DNA from: Sphingomonas sp. OV641
GTDB taxonomy: Bacteria; Pseudomonadota; Alphaproteobacteria; Sphingomonadales; Sphingomonadaceae
Direction: 5' to 3'
DNA: 64,000 nt
Assembly (NCBI RefSeq): GCF_900109205.1
Contig: NZ_FNZB01000006.1
Coordinates: forward strand, 1 to 64,000
A program made the position numbers and the translations under genes. The first letter of the stretch is position 1; every line of letters begins with the position of its first letter. This document shows, piece after piece, positions 9,701 to 17,335 of the stretch. The notes under the pieces are model-generated. The model was not told the DNA's origin. It saw nothing but the letters and a program-made list of their open reading frames with translations, and searched no databases.

Positions 9701-9797
9701 CGGTCGCCTCGGACGAATGCTCGGCGGTGTAGTAATCGTCCTTGGCGAAATACTGCGCCGCGCCGGAGGCGGACTTGACGGAAGCGACCGACAGCAT
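6723..9797 (-). CDS. mobF: MobF (TrwC/TraI-type) conjugative relaxase-helicase
   Basis: The 1024-residue product joins a relaxase and a helicase. The N-terminal relaxase has candidate catalytic tyrosines at Y16, Y22 and Y23 and the metal-binding histidines of an HUH endonuclease (H145 and the HIH pair at 156/158 in LDPQGHIHVLIANM). The helicase part has Walker A GVSGAGKS (485-492) and the LILDEASMVG segment (DEAS 567-570) of superfamily 1B. It should nick oriT, bind the 5' end covalently and unwind the transferred strand. It lies 3 bp after traD and overlaps the next small gene by 4 bp. At about 1,000 residues it has the size of TrwC and is shorter than F TraI. Confidence 0.93.
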   Translation of the reverse strand: MLSVASVKSASGAAQYFAKDDYYTAEHSSEATAWGGVGAADLGLKGEVTKEDFEKILNGEMPDGEKVGQVEGRRLGVDLTFSMPKSASVMAYVAGDTRVLTAHMNAVKATMGWVEKTFAEGRTYDQSRSGDAVRTGNLVYALFQHDTSRALDPQGHIHVLIANMTKMANGAWQALHNQQLWKNNTTIGAAYHAQFRAELAKIGYETSVTGKHGQFEIAGVPKQVIDTFSQRRADILAKAGELGVTSAEALRKVTNNTRDAKLDVEDRDALRQKWRDRAAALGFDGKALVDAARERAGASGLDAQPRPMERLGDVLANLRESLGELFRPADPLVASGLDRLRIAPVDLRAQHAVASAIRIHAQREAAFAVPDITRTALDLGLKGVTAAHVDARVSELIRNEKLIPGKDDRIDSVVTHVTTPEALATERGILAEIERGKGEGRVIVSADTVIERINAASGDKELNAGQMAAATMALTSADRIVAVQGVSGAGKSTMLASVARNVEQEGGKVVGLALMKATADRLGAEAGIESRTVSSFVHSYARHALAGKGAGYDGARDALAGTTLILDEASMVGSEQMKHLVGIANALGVDRFLMIGDRQQITAVDAGKAFALAQAGGITLARMDENLRQRTEQLRTVAALTNRGEVREAMAMLGDKVTANPEHVKAAAEHWLGLTPEQRETTAMFSSGRVARAELNVRIQDGLAAEGTLKGDGVVTPVLDKVNVTREELRYAHTYKPGQVIDLRHAMRELGLSPGTYDVLGVDAKGRVQVQIGNRVRTFDPQKISPVDKTDAMQLAQREQIKLHEGDKIRWTQNDKDRGLNNNDIARVVSADPSGIKVEASDGTLHELKAGDPMMERISLAYALNMHAAQGITTDTAIAVMSHRESNLSNQRLFNVTVTRVRDDIQLFTDDREKLTAAIERNEGNKTSALETTGALSIDPDRGAAGAATKAGAGETFNPTLPPDLDRAPEKTGGEATPSTDRSEPRGKIDIRTDPSLDLSRFSVPVEPKGPELPYPEKDIGLEL

Positions 9798-9800
9798 CGG

Positions 9801-12320
9801 CTACATCCCCATGTCCATGTCGTCATCGATCTCCGGCGAATGATCCGGGCCGTGATGACGATGGTGGTGATCGGGGTCGCGCTGCGTCGCAAACCCATCG
9901 CGCAATTCGCGGGTCGCCTGGTCCTCGTGGCGATCGGCATCACCGCGATCGGACCGGCTTTCCGGGGCATGGCGTGACGCCTCGCCGCGCGTCGGATCCA
10001 CCCCGCTCTGCGGACCCGCACGGTTCTCGATCAGGGACATGCCCATGCCGCCGAGTTGGGCATCCAGACTGGATGAACCTCCCGTCACAGGCTTGGAAGG
10101 TTCGCCCCCGACCCTCGTTGCGGCATCCGACGCGCGGACGGCATCGACGCCGGTCGGGCTGCTGGCGACGCCCTTGCCGGTTATCTGATCGATCACCACC
10201 GGCAGCGACCCGGTGACCTCCATCGCCGCAGCCGCCTTTTCAGCCTCGCTACGCGGCTTCTCGGGCTGCGAGGCGGTCAGGTCCGGCTCTTGCCTTTCCT
10301 TCGCCTCCACGCCCCCCACAGGCCGTGTGGGGGTATGCTCGCGGCCACCCTCACCCCCCTCATCCGCGCCATTGTTCCGGGTGTTCTGACGACGCCGGTC
10401 TTCCGGCGAGACGTATTCGGTAGGCTTGAAGTTCTTGCGGGGCACCGCCCCCGGCGCGACCTCGGCATAGGAGCGGTATTTGAGTTCGATCCGCGCAGCA
10501 GGAAATCCATCGGGAAACTTCACGAAGCCGTGGAGCGACGGCAGGTTGTTGATGTCGTCGGGGATGACCAGCGGCTCGATCGCCGTGCGAGGCGTGAGGG
10601 TCGAGGCGTCGCGGGTGTTGTTGTAGCCGTAGCTGTAGGCCTCATCCATCTGGCGGACCTCGCGGCTGCCGATGAACTCGGAGCACTTTTCGGCTGTGGT
10701 TCGATCGGCGGTGGCGAGGATCAGCTTGGTGCGCGCAAGTCCGGTGAGCGCGGTCGCGTTCTGCAAGCCATAGGTCGCGACCAGCTTGTCGAACGAGTGG
10801 ATCCCAAGGACGAACGCACCGCCGAAGTTGCGGGCCGACTGGAGGCCATGCTCGATACCAGGAAGCGCGTGAAGCGCATGGACTTCGTCAAACAGATACC
10901 AGGTCCGCAGGTCACGGGTCTTGGGCAGGCGCATGAGGTTGTTGACGGCCAGATCGATCCACAGCGTGAACAGACCGCGGGTCATCTCGAGGTCGTTGTA
11001 CGAGCCGGTGATGAACATGATCGAGCCGTCGCGATTGTCGGTCGCGATCCAGTCGCGGATCGAGAAGGCGGGCGGGCCGCCCGGGACAGGGTCCGGCATG
11101 AAGCGTAGCGCCTGTCCGTTGACGTTCAGAACCGAGCGGATCGATTCCGCCATGCGGGCGGCTTTCTCGGTCGTCAGCGGGGCGGCGATGGTGTCATCGA
11201 GCTTGGCGTTGATCGACTTCAGATCGGCCTGCATCAGGTGGTGCGCGATCGCGGCGTTGTTCGCCTCACCCATCTCTTGAAGCTTCAGGCACATCTCGAT
11301 GAAGAGCATCCGCGCGGCGTTCTGCCAGAACGGTTCCTTGTCGTCGGGATGCGAGGGAATGAGGGCCGATGCGGCCGAAACGAAGTCGGCATAGTTGCGG
11401 CATTCGTCGAACAGCGTCCACGGCGCGCAACGCTCGTCCATAGGGTTGAGAATGACGTCCGTTTCTGGGTTGTAGAACGTCTCCACGAACACGCCGGTCA
11501 GGTCAAAGATGACCGCGCGATGACCGCGCGCGCGAAGCTGCGAGACGTGGCTGCGCAGCTGGGTCGTCTTGCCGGTGCCGGTGGTGCCGATGAGCATGGT
11601 ATGGCTCTGTTCGAGCCGCCACGGATAGGGGATGCCGGCGATCGTGTATGGAACGTGGATGCCCCGGTCGATCCGATCGAGGATCGGAGCCTTGGCGACG
11701 AGTTCGGGGACGTACGGCGGATCGTGTTCGGCGCACTCGGTGCGGAACTTGCGCCGGTTGTGGCCGCTGACAGTTTTGACGAGCACGTCACGCTCGACCA
11801 ACAGGGCGCCGCGGTTGTGGCGTTCCTGGAGCATGTCGCTGCCGCGCTTGTTTGCCCACATGATGAACCACATGATGATCGGTGCTGCGATGAAGGCCGA
11901 CATGACGAGTGTCGTCAGGAAGATCTTGACCGTCTTCGCCCAGGCATGAACGACATGGGGTTCGTAGGGGACGTAGCCGATCGGAACCTTGGTCACGATG
12001 CCGTTTCGCAAGGTCAGGTTGATGAGGTGGAATTTGTCCCCGCCGACCCACGTCCAGATGGCGGAATAGAGCTTCATCAGGTCGAGCTGGAACTCATGCT
12101 CGGCGAGGCCCAGCCAGACGAAGATATTGAACAGGACGATGAACGTCCCCAGCCATATCCAGATGGGCACCTGGAGGCCCGCCCAGGTCATCTTGTACTG
12201 ACTGGCGAGAAGCTGCGAACCGCGGGTGAAATTGCCCGAGTTGCGGGTGATTCGCCCCCGCGCGGAATGGTGCTTTACGGTCGCCGCCTGACCGTTGAAC
12301 CGGATGTCGCCGCTACGCAT
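9801..12320 (-). CDS. traD: Type IV coupling protein (VirD4/TraD family)
   Basis: The 839-residue product has two N-terminal transmembrane helices (about 50-71 and 132-154), then an FtsK/HerA-type motor with Walker A GTTGTGKT (245-252) and the YLFDEVHAL Walker B region. A long charged, proline-rich tail rich in His, Asp and Arg may contact partners. It should bring the MobF-DNA complex to the mating channel and pump DNA. The start overlaps the ribbon-helix-helix gene by 8 bp and the relaxase gene follows after 3 bp. An internal ATG (M44) just before the first helix is an alternative start. Confidence 0.92.
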   Translation of the reverse strand: MRSGDIRFNGQAATVKHHSARGRITRNSGNFTRGSQLLASQYKMTWAGLQVPIWIWLGTFIVLFNIFVWLGLAEHEFQLDLMKLYSAIWTWVGGDKFHLINLTLRNGIVTKVPIGYVPYEPHVVHAWAKTVKIFLTTLVMSAFIAAPIIMWFIMWANKRGSDMLQERHNRGALLVERDVLVKTVSGHNRRKFRTECAEHDPPYVPELVAKAPILDRIDRGIHVPYTIAGIPYPWRLEQSHTMLIGTTGTGKTTQLRSHVSQLRARGHRAVIFDLTGVFVETFYNPETDVILNPMDERCAPWTLFDECRNYADFVSAASALIPSHPDDKEPFWQNAARMLFIEMCLKLQEMGEANNAAIAHHLMQADLKSINAKLDDTIAAPLTTEKAARMAESIRSVLNVNGQALRFMPDPVPGGPPAFSIRDWIATDNRDGSIMFITGSYNDLEMTRGLFTLWIDLAVNNLMRLPKTRDLRTWYLFDEVHALHALPGIEHGLQSARNFGGAFVLGIHSFDKLVATYGLQNATALTGLARTKLILATADRTTAEKCSEFIGSREVRQMDEAYSYGYNNTRDASTLTPRTAIEPLVIPDDINNLPSLHGFVKFPDGFPAARIELKYRSYAEVAPGAVPRKNFKPTEYVSPEDRRRQNTRNNGADEGGEGGREHTPTRPVGGVEAKERQEPDLTASQPEKPRSEAEKAAAAMEVTGSLPVVIDQITGKGVASSPTGVDAVRASDAATRVGGEPSKPVTGGSSSLDAQLGGMGMSLIENRAGPQSGVDPTRGEASRHAPESRSDRGDADRHEDQATRELRDGFATQRDPDHHHRHHGPDHSPEIDDDMDMGM

Positions 12321-12597
12321 GGAACGTCGCCAGGCGCTCCTTCGCGGCTTCGCGAAGCTGGGGTACGACGTCGCCGTGATCGCGTGTGATAATCACGTCG
12401 ATCGCCGCCTGCATGTACTCGAGAACGAGGACCGCACGGGTGATGTTGAAAGTATGCTCGGCCTCAGCGAAACGGATACCGAACATAAGCGCAGTGCGCG
12501 CGGCCTCAGACCGGGAGCACGACCGTTTCGCGGCTACACGATCAAGTGCCGCAATCTCTTCAGACGAAAGTCTGAAGGCTATCGTCGAGTTAGACAT
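12313..12597 (-). CDS. Ribbon-helix-helix protein, probable relaxosome accessory factor or operon repressor
   Basis: The 94-residue product starts with a ribbon-helix-helix pattern (STIAFRLSSEEIAALDRVAA, then SRSEAARTALMFG). Its position as first gene before traD and mobF matches TrwA-type accessory proteins, which bind oriT and repress the transfer operon. The C-terminal half is helical and could serve in tetramerisation. Just upstream, at 12605-12618, lies CCACT-TGAA-AGTGG, a possible operator. The role is inferred from fold and position. Confidence 0.75.
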   Translation of the reverse strand: MSNSTIAFRLSSEEIAALDRVAAKRSCSRSEAARTALMFGIRFAEAEHTFNITRAVLVLEYMQAAIDVIITRDHGDVVPQLREAAKERLATFHA

Positions 12598-13121
12598 TCA
12601 CCACCCACTTGAAAGTGGCTGGTGGGGTTTTCGGAGAGTGGAAAATACTACAGCCTGGTCCCGAGGTATAGAGTGAAAACGCATTCACTCTGCAAACAGG
12701 GATTTTCGCGCGTTCTCAAGCGCTTAGGGGAGAACCACCAAGGCGTTTGCAGGGGCAAACATGTTTGCCCCTGCAAACACCGGCAATTACAGACACTTAA
12801 CCTGCGGCGTGCCGCGTACGGTGTGCAAATCCTTAGGGACTGTCGCGGTGGTGGTGGCATCATGGCTGGATGTCCGATCATTGGACTGGGTTCCGGGAGA
12901 GTAAGCGCCGCAGGCAGGCGACCACCGGACTGGACCGAAGGGTATTGGGCGGAGCAATCCCGCCCCACGACGGACCTGGCCGAAGGGCAGTGTCCGTCGC
13001 CTCATGCTGGTCCGGTAAAGCCGGACCAGCGAGCGATTATGAGTGTCGCTATTGTGCCGGTGGAGCGGTGCTGGCATCGTGGGAAATGGAGGCCGATCCA
13101 CGATCAGAAAAGGCAGGTCAT
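12598..13121. other. Gene-free region with inverted repeats: candidate oriT and promoter region
   Basis: This stretch separates the leftward transfer operon from a rightward small gene. It holds an 8-bp inverted repeat AGAGTGAA/TTCACTCT (12670-12677 and 12684-12691, 6-nt loop) and a perfect 34-bp palindrome at 12745-12778 built from GTTTGC/GCAAAC and GGGG/CCCC blocks. In MobF plasmids oriT normally lies next to the accessory-protein gene, as here. The nick site cannot be read from sequence. No reading frame in it looks like a gene. Confidence 0.55.
12745..12778. repeat. Perfect 34-bp palindrome
   Basis: The two 17-bp arms, each GTTTGCAGGGGCAAACA, are exact reverse complements with no spacer. 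Each arm itself contains GTTTGC and GCAAAC, so four 6-bp half-sites are arranged symmetrically. It could bind a dimeric or tetrameric protein, or extrude as a cruciform near oriT. Confidence 0.85.
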
Positions 13122-13340
13122 ATGGCACGGAGTATCGAGCAGGAACGGGCACAGCTTGAGGCGGACGAACAGCGGCTCAACGAACGCCGCAAGCAACTGG
13201 CCGATCGTGAGCGTTCGGAGCTGCTGAAGGAGGTGGAACGGTCGGGGTTGATGAAGGCCGATCCTGCCCAGTTCAGCGCGATCATTGGAGCGATCAAGAA
13301 ACTCGGGATCGCCGAGACCGTGAAGCGCCTGACCGCGTAA
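13122..13340 (+). CDS. Small coiled-coil protein (possible mobilization-type accessory)
   Basis: The 72-residue product has a charged helical N-terminal half (residues 3-43, rich in Glu, Arg and Gln) likely to form a coiled coil, and a C-terminal helical unit (FSAIIGAIKKLGIAETVKRL). The ATG at 13122 follows an AGGCAGG ribosome site. It reads away from the transfer operon, from the other side of the candidate oriT, and ends at a strong terminator. Small proteins in this position are often mobilization accessory proteins; that is inference. Confidence 0.65.
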   Translation: MARSIEQERAQLEADEQRLNERRKQLADRERSELLKEVERSGLMKADPAQFSAIIGAIKKLGIAETVKRLTA

Positions 13341-13383
13341 GCGGGTCAGCGCGAAAGCGGGCTCAAGCCCATCATGCAAATAG

Positions 13384-13414
13384 AAGGGGAGCTGCCGTTA
13401 GGCGCTCCCCTTTT
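13384..13414 (+). terminator. Rho-independent terminator
   Basis: A 9-bp stem AAGGGGAGC/GCTCCCCTT (13384-13392 with 13404-13412) ends in TTTT, 43 bp after the small coiled-coil gene. Confidence 0.8.
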
Positions 13415-13464
13415 CAATGCTTGGGCCGAGTTGGCGAAGCTTCGGTCCATTCAGGCATAAGAAT

Positions 13465-13496
13465 GGGGAGCATCGAGGCGAAGCCCGATGCTCCCC
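13465..13496 (-). terminator. Hairpin terminator of the 184-residue gene
   Basis: An 11-bp perfect stem GGGGAGCATCG/CGATGCTCCCC (13465-13475 with 13486-13496) lies 24 bp past the stop of the minus-strand gene. The T-rich tail on that strand is weak (ATTCTT). Confidence 0.6.
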
Positions 13497-13520
13497 GACG
13501 CGATGGCGACTGGAGGGAGG

Positions 13521-14075
13521 CTATCCCCAGACCATGCGTATCCCTTCACTGGTGTCGGCCTGAGCAGCGAGGGTGTCGAAGCGTTCGAGGTAACGACCAT
13601 CGAGGCGACCAAGGTCGCGGCGAACATAGGGCTGGCCGAGTGTTTCGCGTAGTTGCCCGATGGGCATGCTGCCGCAATTATCGTCCGAAAGTCGTAGCGC
13701 GTCGAGGACGTGGAAGGCGTTGCCGTTCGCGAGATTGATCTCCGCTGCGCCGTCCGGGGTGCTGGCGACGCGCATCGTGATCGTGCGGGTCGCGTCATCG
13801 TGCCAGAAGCGCACGTTGAGGCCACGGAACTGGGCTTCCTCGACCACGGCGATGACACCCACATCGTGATCGAAGATCGCGCAGATCGACGCGAGCGACC
13901 AGGGGCAGACGCGAGCTTCGAACGAGCACGACACGAGCGGGTCATCATCCTCGTCTTCGAGCAGCTGGCCACGTTCGCGGGCGAAGGCGCGGAACGCGGC
14001 AAGCTGGCGGGCGGTGATGACGGCGGGCGCGGCGTCGGCTTTGCGATCGACGCTGAGGAAGAAGGTGATCGACAT
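13521..14075 (-). CDS. Hypothetical plasmid protein
   Basis: The 184-residue product is acidic and soluble. Its middle part (VRFWHDDATRTITMRVASTPDGAAEI) looks like beta strands. Several small proteins of this plasmid have the same mixed alpha-beta, Asp/Glu-rich look, but I cannot name a family. It is transcribed alone, between the structured repeat array upstream and a hairpin downstream. The start at 14075 follows an AGAC-rich leader. Confidence 0.55.
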   Translation of the reverse strand: MSITFFLSVDRKADAAPAVITARQLAAFRAFARERGQLLEDEDDDPLVSCSFEARVCPWSLASICAIFDHDVGVIAVVEEAQFRGLNVRFWHDDATRTITMRVASTPDGAAEINLANGNAFHVLDALRLSDDNCGSMPIGQLRETLGQPYVRRDLGRLDGRYLERFDTLAAQADTSEGIRMVWG

Positions 14076-14183
14076 GGTCTGTCTCCCATTGGAACCATCA
14101 TCTCCGGTTCCCCTCCCCCTTCCGATCCGTCAGGATCGGCATGGTCGATCATCCTGCCACGGGGTCGGTCCGCAGGACCGGGT

Positions 14184-15056
14184 GCCCGAGCGATGCGTAG
14201 CTGGTGCTCGCAATGCGCAGGCATTGCGGCACCGCGAGCGAGCCGGGCTTCGGTCGGACCGCGCCGGTCGATGCGTAGCGAGCGCGACACGCGGAGGCGT
14301 GGCCGCGATGCGAGCGAGACGGGCGCGGTCGATAAGCTAGCGCGATCGCCACCGCGATGCGTAGCGAACCGGCGATCCGAAGGGATCGCCGTGAAGCGAG
14401 CGAGCCGTGCCGGTCAGCTCCTGCGCGATGGCATCGGCACGGTGCGATGCGCAGCGGCAGCGCAGGCGATGCGACGGCATCGCCGCGCCCGCCAGCGAGC
14501 CGTGCCGATGCGGCAAGCGACATGCCGGGTGAGACGCGCCGGTCGATGCGTAGCGAGCGCGACATGCGCAGGCGTGGCCGCGATGCGAGCGAGACGGCGT
14601 GGCCGATCAATGGGTGCGATCGGCACGGCGCGATGCGCAGCGGCAGTGCAGGCGATGCGACGGCATCGCCGCGCCCGCCAGCGAGCCGTGCTGATGCCGC
14701 AAGCGTGACGCCGGTTGAACCGCGCCGGTCGATGCGTAGCGAGCGTGACACGCGCAGGCGTGGCCGCGATGCGAGCGAGACGGCGCGGTCGATAAGCCAA
14801 CGCGATCGGCACGGCGATGCGTAGCGAACCGGCGATCCGAAGGGATCGCCGTGAAGCAAGCGAGGCGTGCCGATTGGTGTTCAACGACGATCGCCAGTCG
14901 TATCGGCCGAGGCGTAGCGCGCTGGTCATCGCATTCAGCGATGACCGCAAAGCGAGCGAGGCGATGCGACGGGTGTCGGTATCGACCCCGGCACCGGCGA
15001 GGCGTAGCTGGCAGTGGCAATGCGACGGCATTGCCCTGCCGCGAGCGAGCCGTGCC
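14184..15056 (+). repeat. Ten-unit tandem array of covarying stem-loops
   Basis: Ten units with a 78-99 bp period have the same plan: outer stem, conserved 5' box GATGCGTAGC, inner hairpin, conserved 3' box GCGAGCGAG, then closure of the outer stem. The 5' boxes begin at 14192, 14270, 14356, 14446, 14545, 14632, 14731, 14816, 14909 and 14999. Box variants are GATGCGCAGC with GCCAGCGAG (units 4 and 6), GAGGCGTAGC (9 and 10) and GCAAGCGAG (8). Inner stems differ in sequence but still pair: GCAATGC/GCATTGC, CACGC/GCGTG, GGCGATCC/GGATCGCC, GGCGATGC/GCATCGCC, GGTCATCGC/GCGATGACC. Outer stems also vary (GACCGCGCC/GGCGCGGTC; TCGGCACGG/CCGTGCCGA). Unit 3 has lost its outer stem. No gene covers the array. 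Confidence 0.85.
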
Positions 15057-15144
15057 GAGCGGGCAACGTGGCGTGATCGACCGATAGGTCAGTCCCACGC
15101 GGCGCGATGGGGCTCGATGCCCCGGAGCGCCGCCCAGGGCGACG

Positions 15145-15183
15145 TAAAAAAGGGGAAGGACTCCGGTTGCCCGGAGCCCTTCC
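15145..15183 (-). terminator. Rho-independent terminator of the DUF2493 gene
   Basis: On the minus strand a 13-bp GC-rich stem with one mismatch (arms at 15171-15183 and 15154-15166, loop 15167-15170) is followed by a T run (complement of A at 15145-15151). It starts about 10 bp past the stop at 15193. Confidence 0.85.
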
Positions 15184-15192
15184 GTGGGTGCG

Positions 15193-16185
15193 TCAGGCGC
15201 GGCGGCTGCGCTGGCTCGGCTGCACCGGTGCCTGTCCGTCCTTGCGGAAGACGTGGAGCGGTACGCCGGCGGTACGCAACTTGCGAGCGAAGTCGATCTG
15301 GACGCCCGATCCTTCGCAGACGATCGCTTCGACGGGACGCAGCGAGGCGATGCGGTCGTTGCGGAGGAACCCGCCCCGGTTGCCGTGGCGCTTGTCGAGG
15401 AACATGCGCACCAGCTTGACCTCGCGCGAGGCCGCCCACGACGCTGCGATGGCGTCGGCACCCTTGTTCATGGCGGTGGTCATCAGGACCATCGACGGGA
15501 TGCGACGCTTGATCTGGTCGAGGCGTTCGAAGAGCTGCTCGTGGTCGTGCCATTCCATGCCGCCCGAGAAGGCGACAATCGGGCCGCTCGGGTTGTGCTC
15601 GTCCCGACGCTTTGCCGCGCGTGCCGCCAGATAGTCGGCACCGTCGATCATCGAGGCGGTCAGCTTGGACGACACCCTGCTGCCGCGGACGGTCGAGAAG
15701 GGCCGTCCGGTCTCGACGCGATACACGTTCCCGGCGTGGTCCCGCATGCAGCGCATCGCCTCGGCGCAATTCTCGAGGGTCTGGCAGAGCAGCTGGGTCT
15801 CTTCGAGCTCCACCGCGTAGATCTCCGAGGGGTCGTAGCTGCGCACCAGGTCGCCAAGTTTCTTGGCGGCGTCATCCTCACGGCCCTCGATGCGCTTGGC
15901 CACCATGTGGAAGCTGTTGACGAAGCCCCATGCGAGGTCGGCGGCGAACTCCTCCATGCGAGTGTCGCGGAACACGTCGAACATCGTCGCCAGCATCTGC
16001 TCGACGGCGTGTGCGGCCTGCTCCGGGTCGGGCATGTCCAGCTTCTCGGCTTCGCTGACGATGGAAAGCTTCGCCATCTCGCTCGCCTCGATGAACGCCC
16101 CCTGATAGGTCTCGGTGGTGTGCTCGTCGGCGCGGCGCTCGTTGATCGCGCGGCCCATGTCGTTGAAGTTGCTGTACTTGGTCAT
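15193..16185 (-). CDS. DUF2493 (SLOG-fold) protein
   Basis: The 330-residue product has a C-terminal DUF2493 domain (about residues 205-310) with IVAFSGG at the Rossmann-like start, MNKGADAIAASWA, and the conserved-looking RNDRIASLRPVEAIVCEGSG. The family belongs to the YpsA/SLOG superfamily, thought to bind nucleotides, and is very common on alphaproteobacterial plasmids. The N-terminal 200 residues are helical and unassigned. I prefer the ATG at 16185 over one four codons upstream because MTKYSNFNDMG is the more usual start. A terminator follows it. Confidence 0.8.
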   Translation of the reverse strand: MTKYSNFNDMGRAINERRADEHTTETYQGAFIEASEMAKLSIVSEAEKLDMPDPEQAAHAVEQMLATMFDVFRDTRMEEFAADLAWGFVNSFHMVAKRIEGREDDAAKKLGDLVRSYDPSEIYAVELEETQLLCQTLENCAEAMRCMRDHAGNVYRVETGRPFSTVRGSRVSSKLTASMIDGADYLAARAAKRRDEHNPSGPIVAFSGGMEWHDHEQLFERLDQIKRRIPSMVLMTTAMNKGADAIAASWAASREVKLVRMFLDKRHGNRGGFLRNDRIASLRPVEAIVCEGSGVQIDFARKLRTAGVPLHVFRKDGQAPVQPSQRSRRA

Positions 16186-16197
16186 GATAGCCTCCAT

Positions 16198-16774
16198 GAG
16201 TTGAAAATCTCACCTTCTCTCGGTGAGGAATCTCATCCGGCATGCGGCGGTCAGGGCGGTCAGGGACGTTAACCGGGAAGCCGCGGCCCGCAGGGTCGCG
16301 GACCCCGGTTAACGCTCGCGCGCGGGGGAGCCGATTTTCTCGTGCCCTGGAGGCGGAGCGAAGCGGAGACGGAAGGGTGCGTGAAAATTGGGGGGACCGC
16401 GCGTCCTTGACGGCCCGCCAACCCCGCATGCCAGACTTCCTCATCACAGAGAGAGAAAATATTATGTTGTGGTGGGCACGCCGGGTCGGACCGAGCACGG
16501 GCGGCGGTGATGCGCCGGCACGGCGCAGCGCCGTAGAGGCAGCGCCAGTGAGCCCGAGAGGGCGAACCAGCTGCCGTCGCCCGCGCGCAGGACGCCCGGC
16601 GCCGGCATAGGGATCGTCACCCGCAGGGCGGAGACCCCGCCAGGGGGCTCCGTGAGGCCCGCCAGGGCCGAATAGAGCCCGGTGCCGCCCACAAGGCGGG
16701 ACGCCCCGCCCTGCTCTCCTACGACGCTCTCGCAGCCATCACAGCAGGCACAGCAGCACAGCAGCACAGCAGGA
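16198..16774. other. Gene-free GC-rich stretch with hairpins
   Basis: No convincing gene is seen. The leader of the DUF2493 gene holds a small hairpin CTCACC/GGTGAG. An 11-bp inverted repeat CGTTAACCGGG/CCCGGTTAACG lies at 16267-16277 and 16304-16314. A short CAGCACAG direct repeat lies near 16745-16772. Confidence 0.5.
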
Positions 16775-17197
16775 TCAGTCCCAATCATACTGACCGCCGT
16801 CATCCCCGATATCATAATCCGGCATTTCCTGGATTCCCGGATCATCCGGGTCGCGGTTGGCATCGGCGTCATCGCCGTGCGGGTCGGTGATTTCCGGCTC
16901 GACCGCGCTGTCATCGTCTAGCCAGCAGGAACGCGGACACTGGAGCAGCTGGTGACCACGATGGACGAAGGGCTGGCCGTTCATCAGGATGGGTCGCTCG
17001 GCGAGACGCCGGCAGGGTTCATTGCGACGGTTGCGGAAGCCGCACGGCACCGCCAGCGGGGCGAGCGCGACGGCATTGCCGTCGTGGTCGCCGCCGGCGG
17101 GTGCCGGCTCGTCGACCCGAGCGACCGGGTCCGGTGCCGCAGGTATCGGCTCGGGCGCGAACGGGTCGCCGTCGAACATGTCGCGCTGGACGGTCAT
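16775..17197 (-). CDS. Hypothetical protein with cysteine-containing middle and acidic tail
   Basis: The 140-residue product has a proline-rich N-terminus, a middle part with three cysteines spread over CGFRNRRNEPC and QCPRSC plus histidines (FVHRGHQLLQC), and a tail of aspartates. The cysteine-histidine set could bind zinc. The ATG at 17197 follows GAAAGGTCC. It lies downstream of ssb in the same direction and is probably cotranscribed with it. The acidic C-terminus is unlike the canonical SSB tail. Confidence 0.55.
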   Translation of the reverse strand: MTVQRDMFDGDPFAPEPIPAAPDPVARVDEPAPAGGDHDGNAVALAPLAVPCGFRNRRNEPCRRLAERPILMNGQPFVHRGHQLLQCPRSCWLDDDSAVEPEITDPHGDDADANRDPDDPGIQEMPDYDIGDDGGQYDWD

Positions 17198-17335
17198 GGT
17201 GCCGGACCTTTCAGGTGAGCGCGCGCTGGCGCAAGGCCGCGGTGCGAAGCACCGTGGGCGAGGCGTCCTGCGCGGGCGATGATGAAGCATGCGCGAAGGG
17301 CGACGCCCGCAGGCGCCGCCCGGTTCGCTGGCCGG

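Noticed and set aside
14149..14859. Long open frames across the 14.2-15.05 kb array on both strands
   Set aside because: They are read through the stem-loop repeats, have repetitive Arg/Ala-rich products with no fold pattern, and stem covariation explains the sequence better.
16745..16772. CAGCACAG direct repeats as a possible CRISPR or iteron array
   Set aside because: They are only a short microsatellite with no spacers or regular iteron spacing.
16462..16914. Minus-strand frame of 150 codons overlapping the 140-residue gene
   Set aside because: It includes a CCCCACC run from a CAG repeat and has no conserved features; it is in a different frame from the better candidate.
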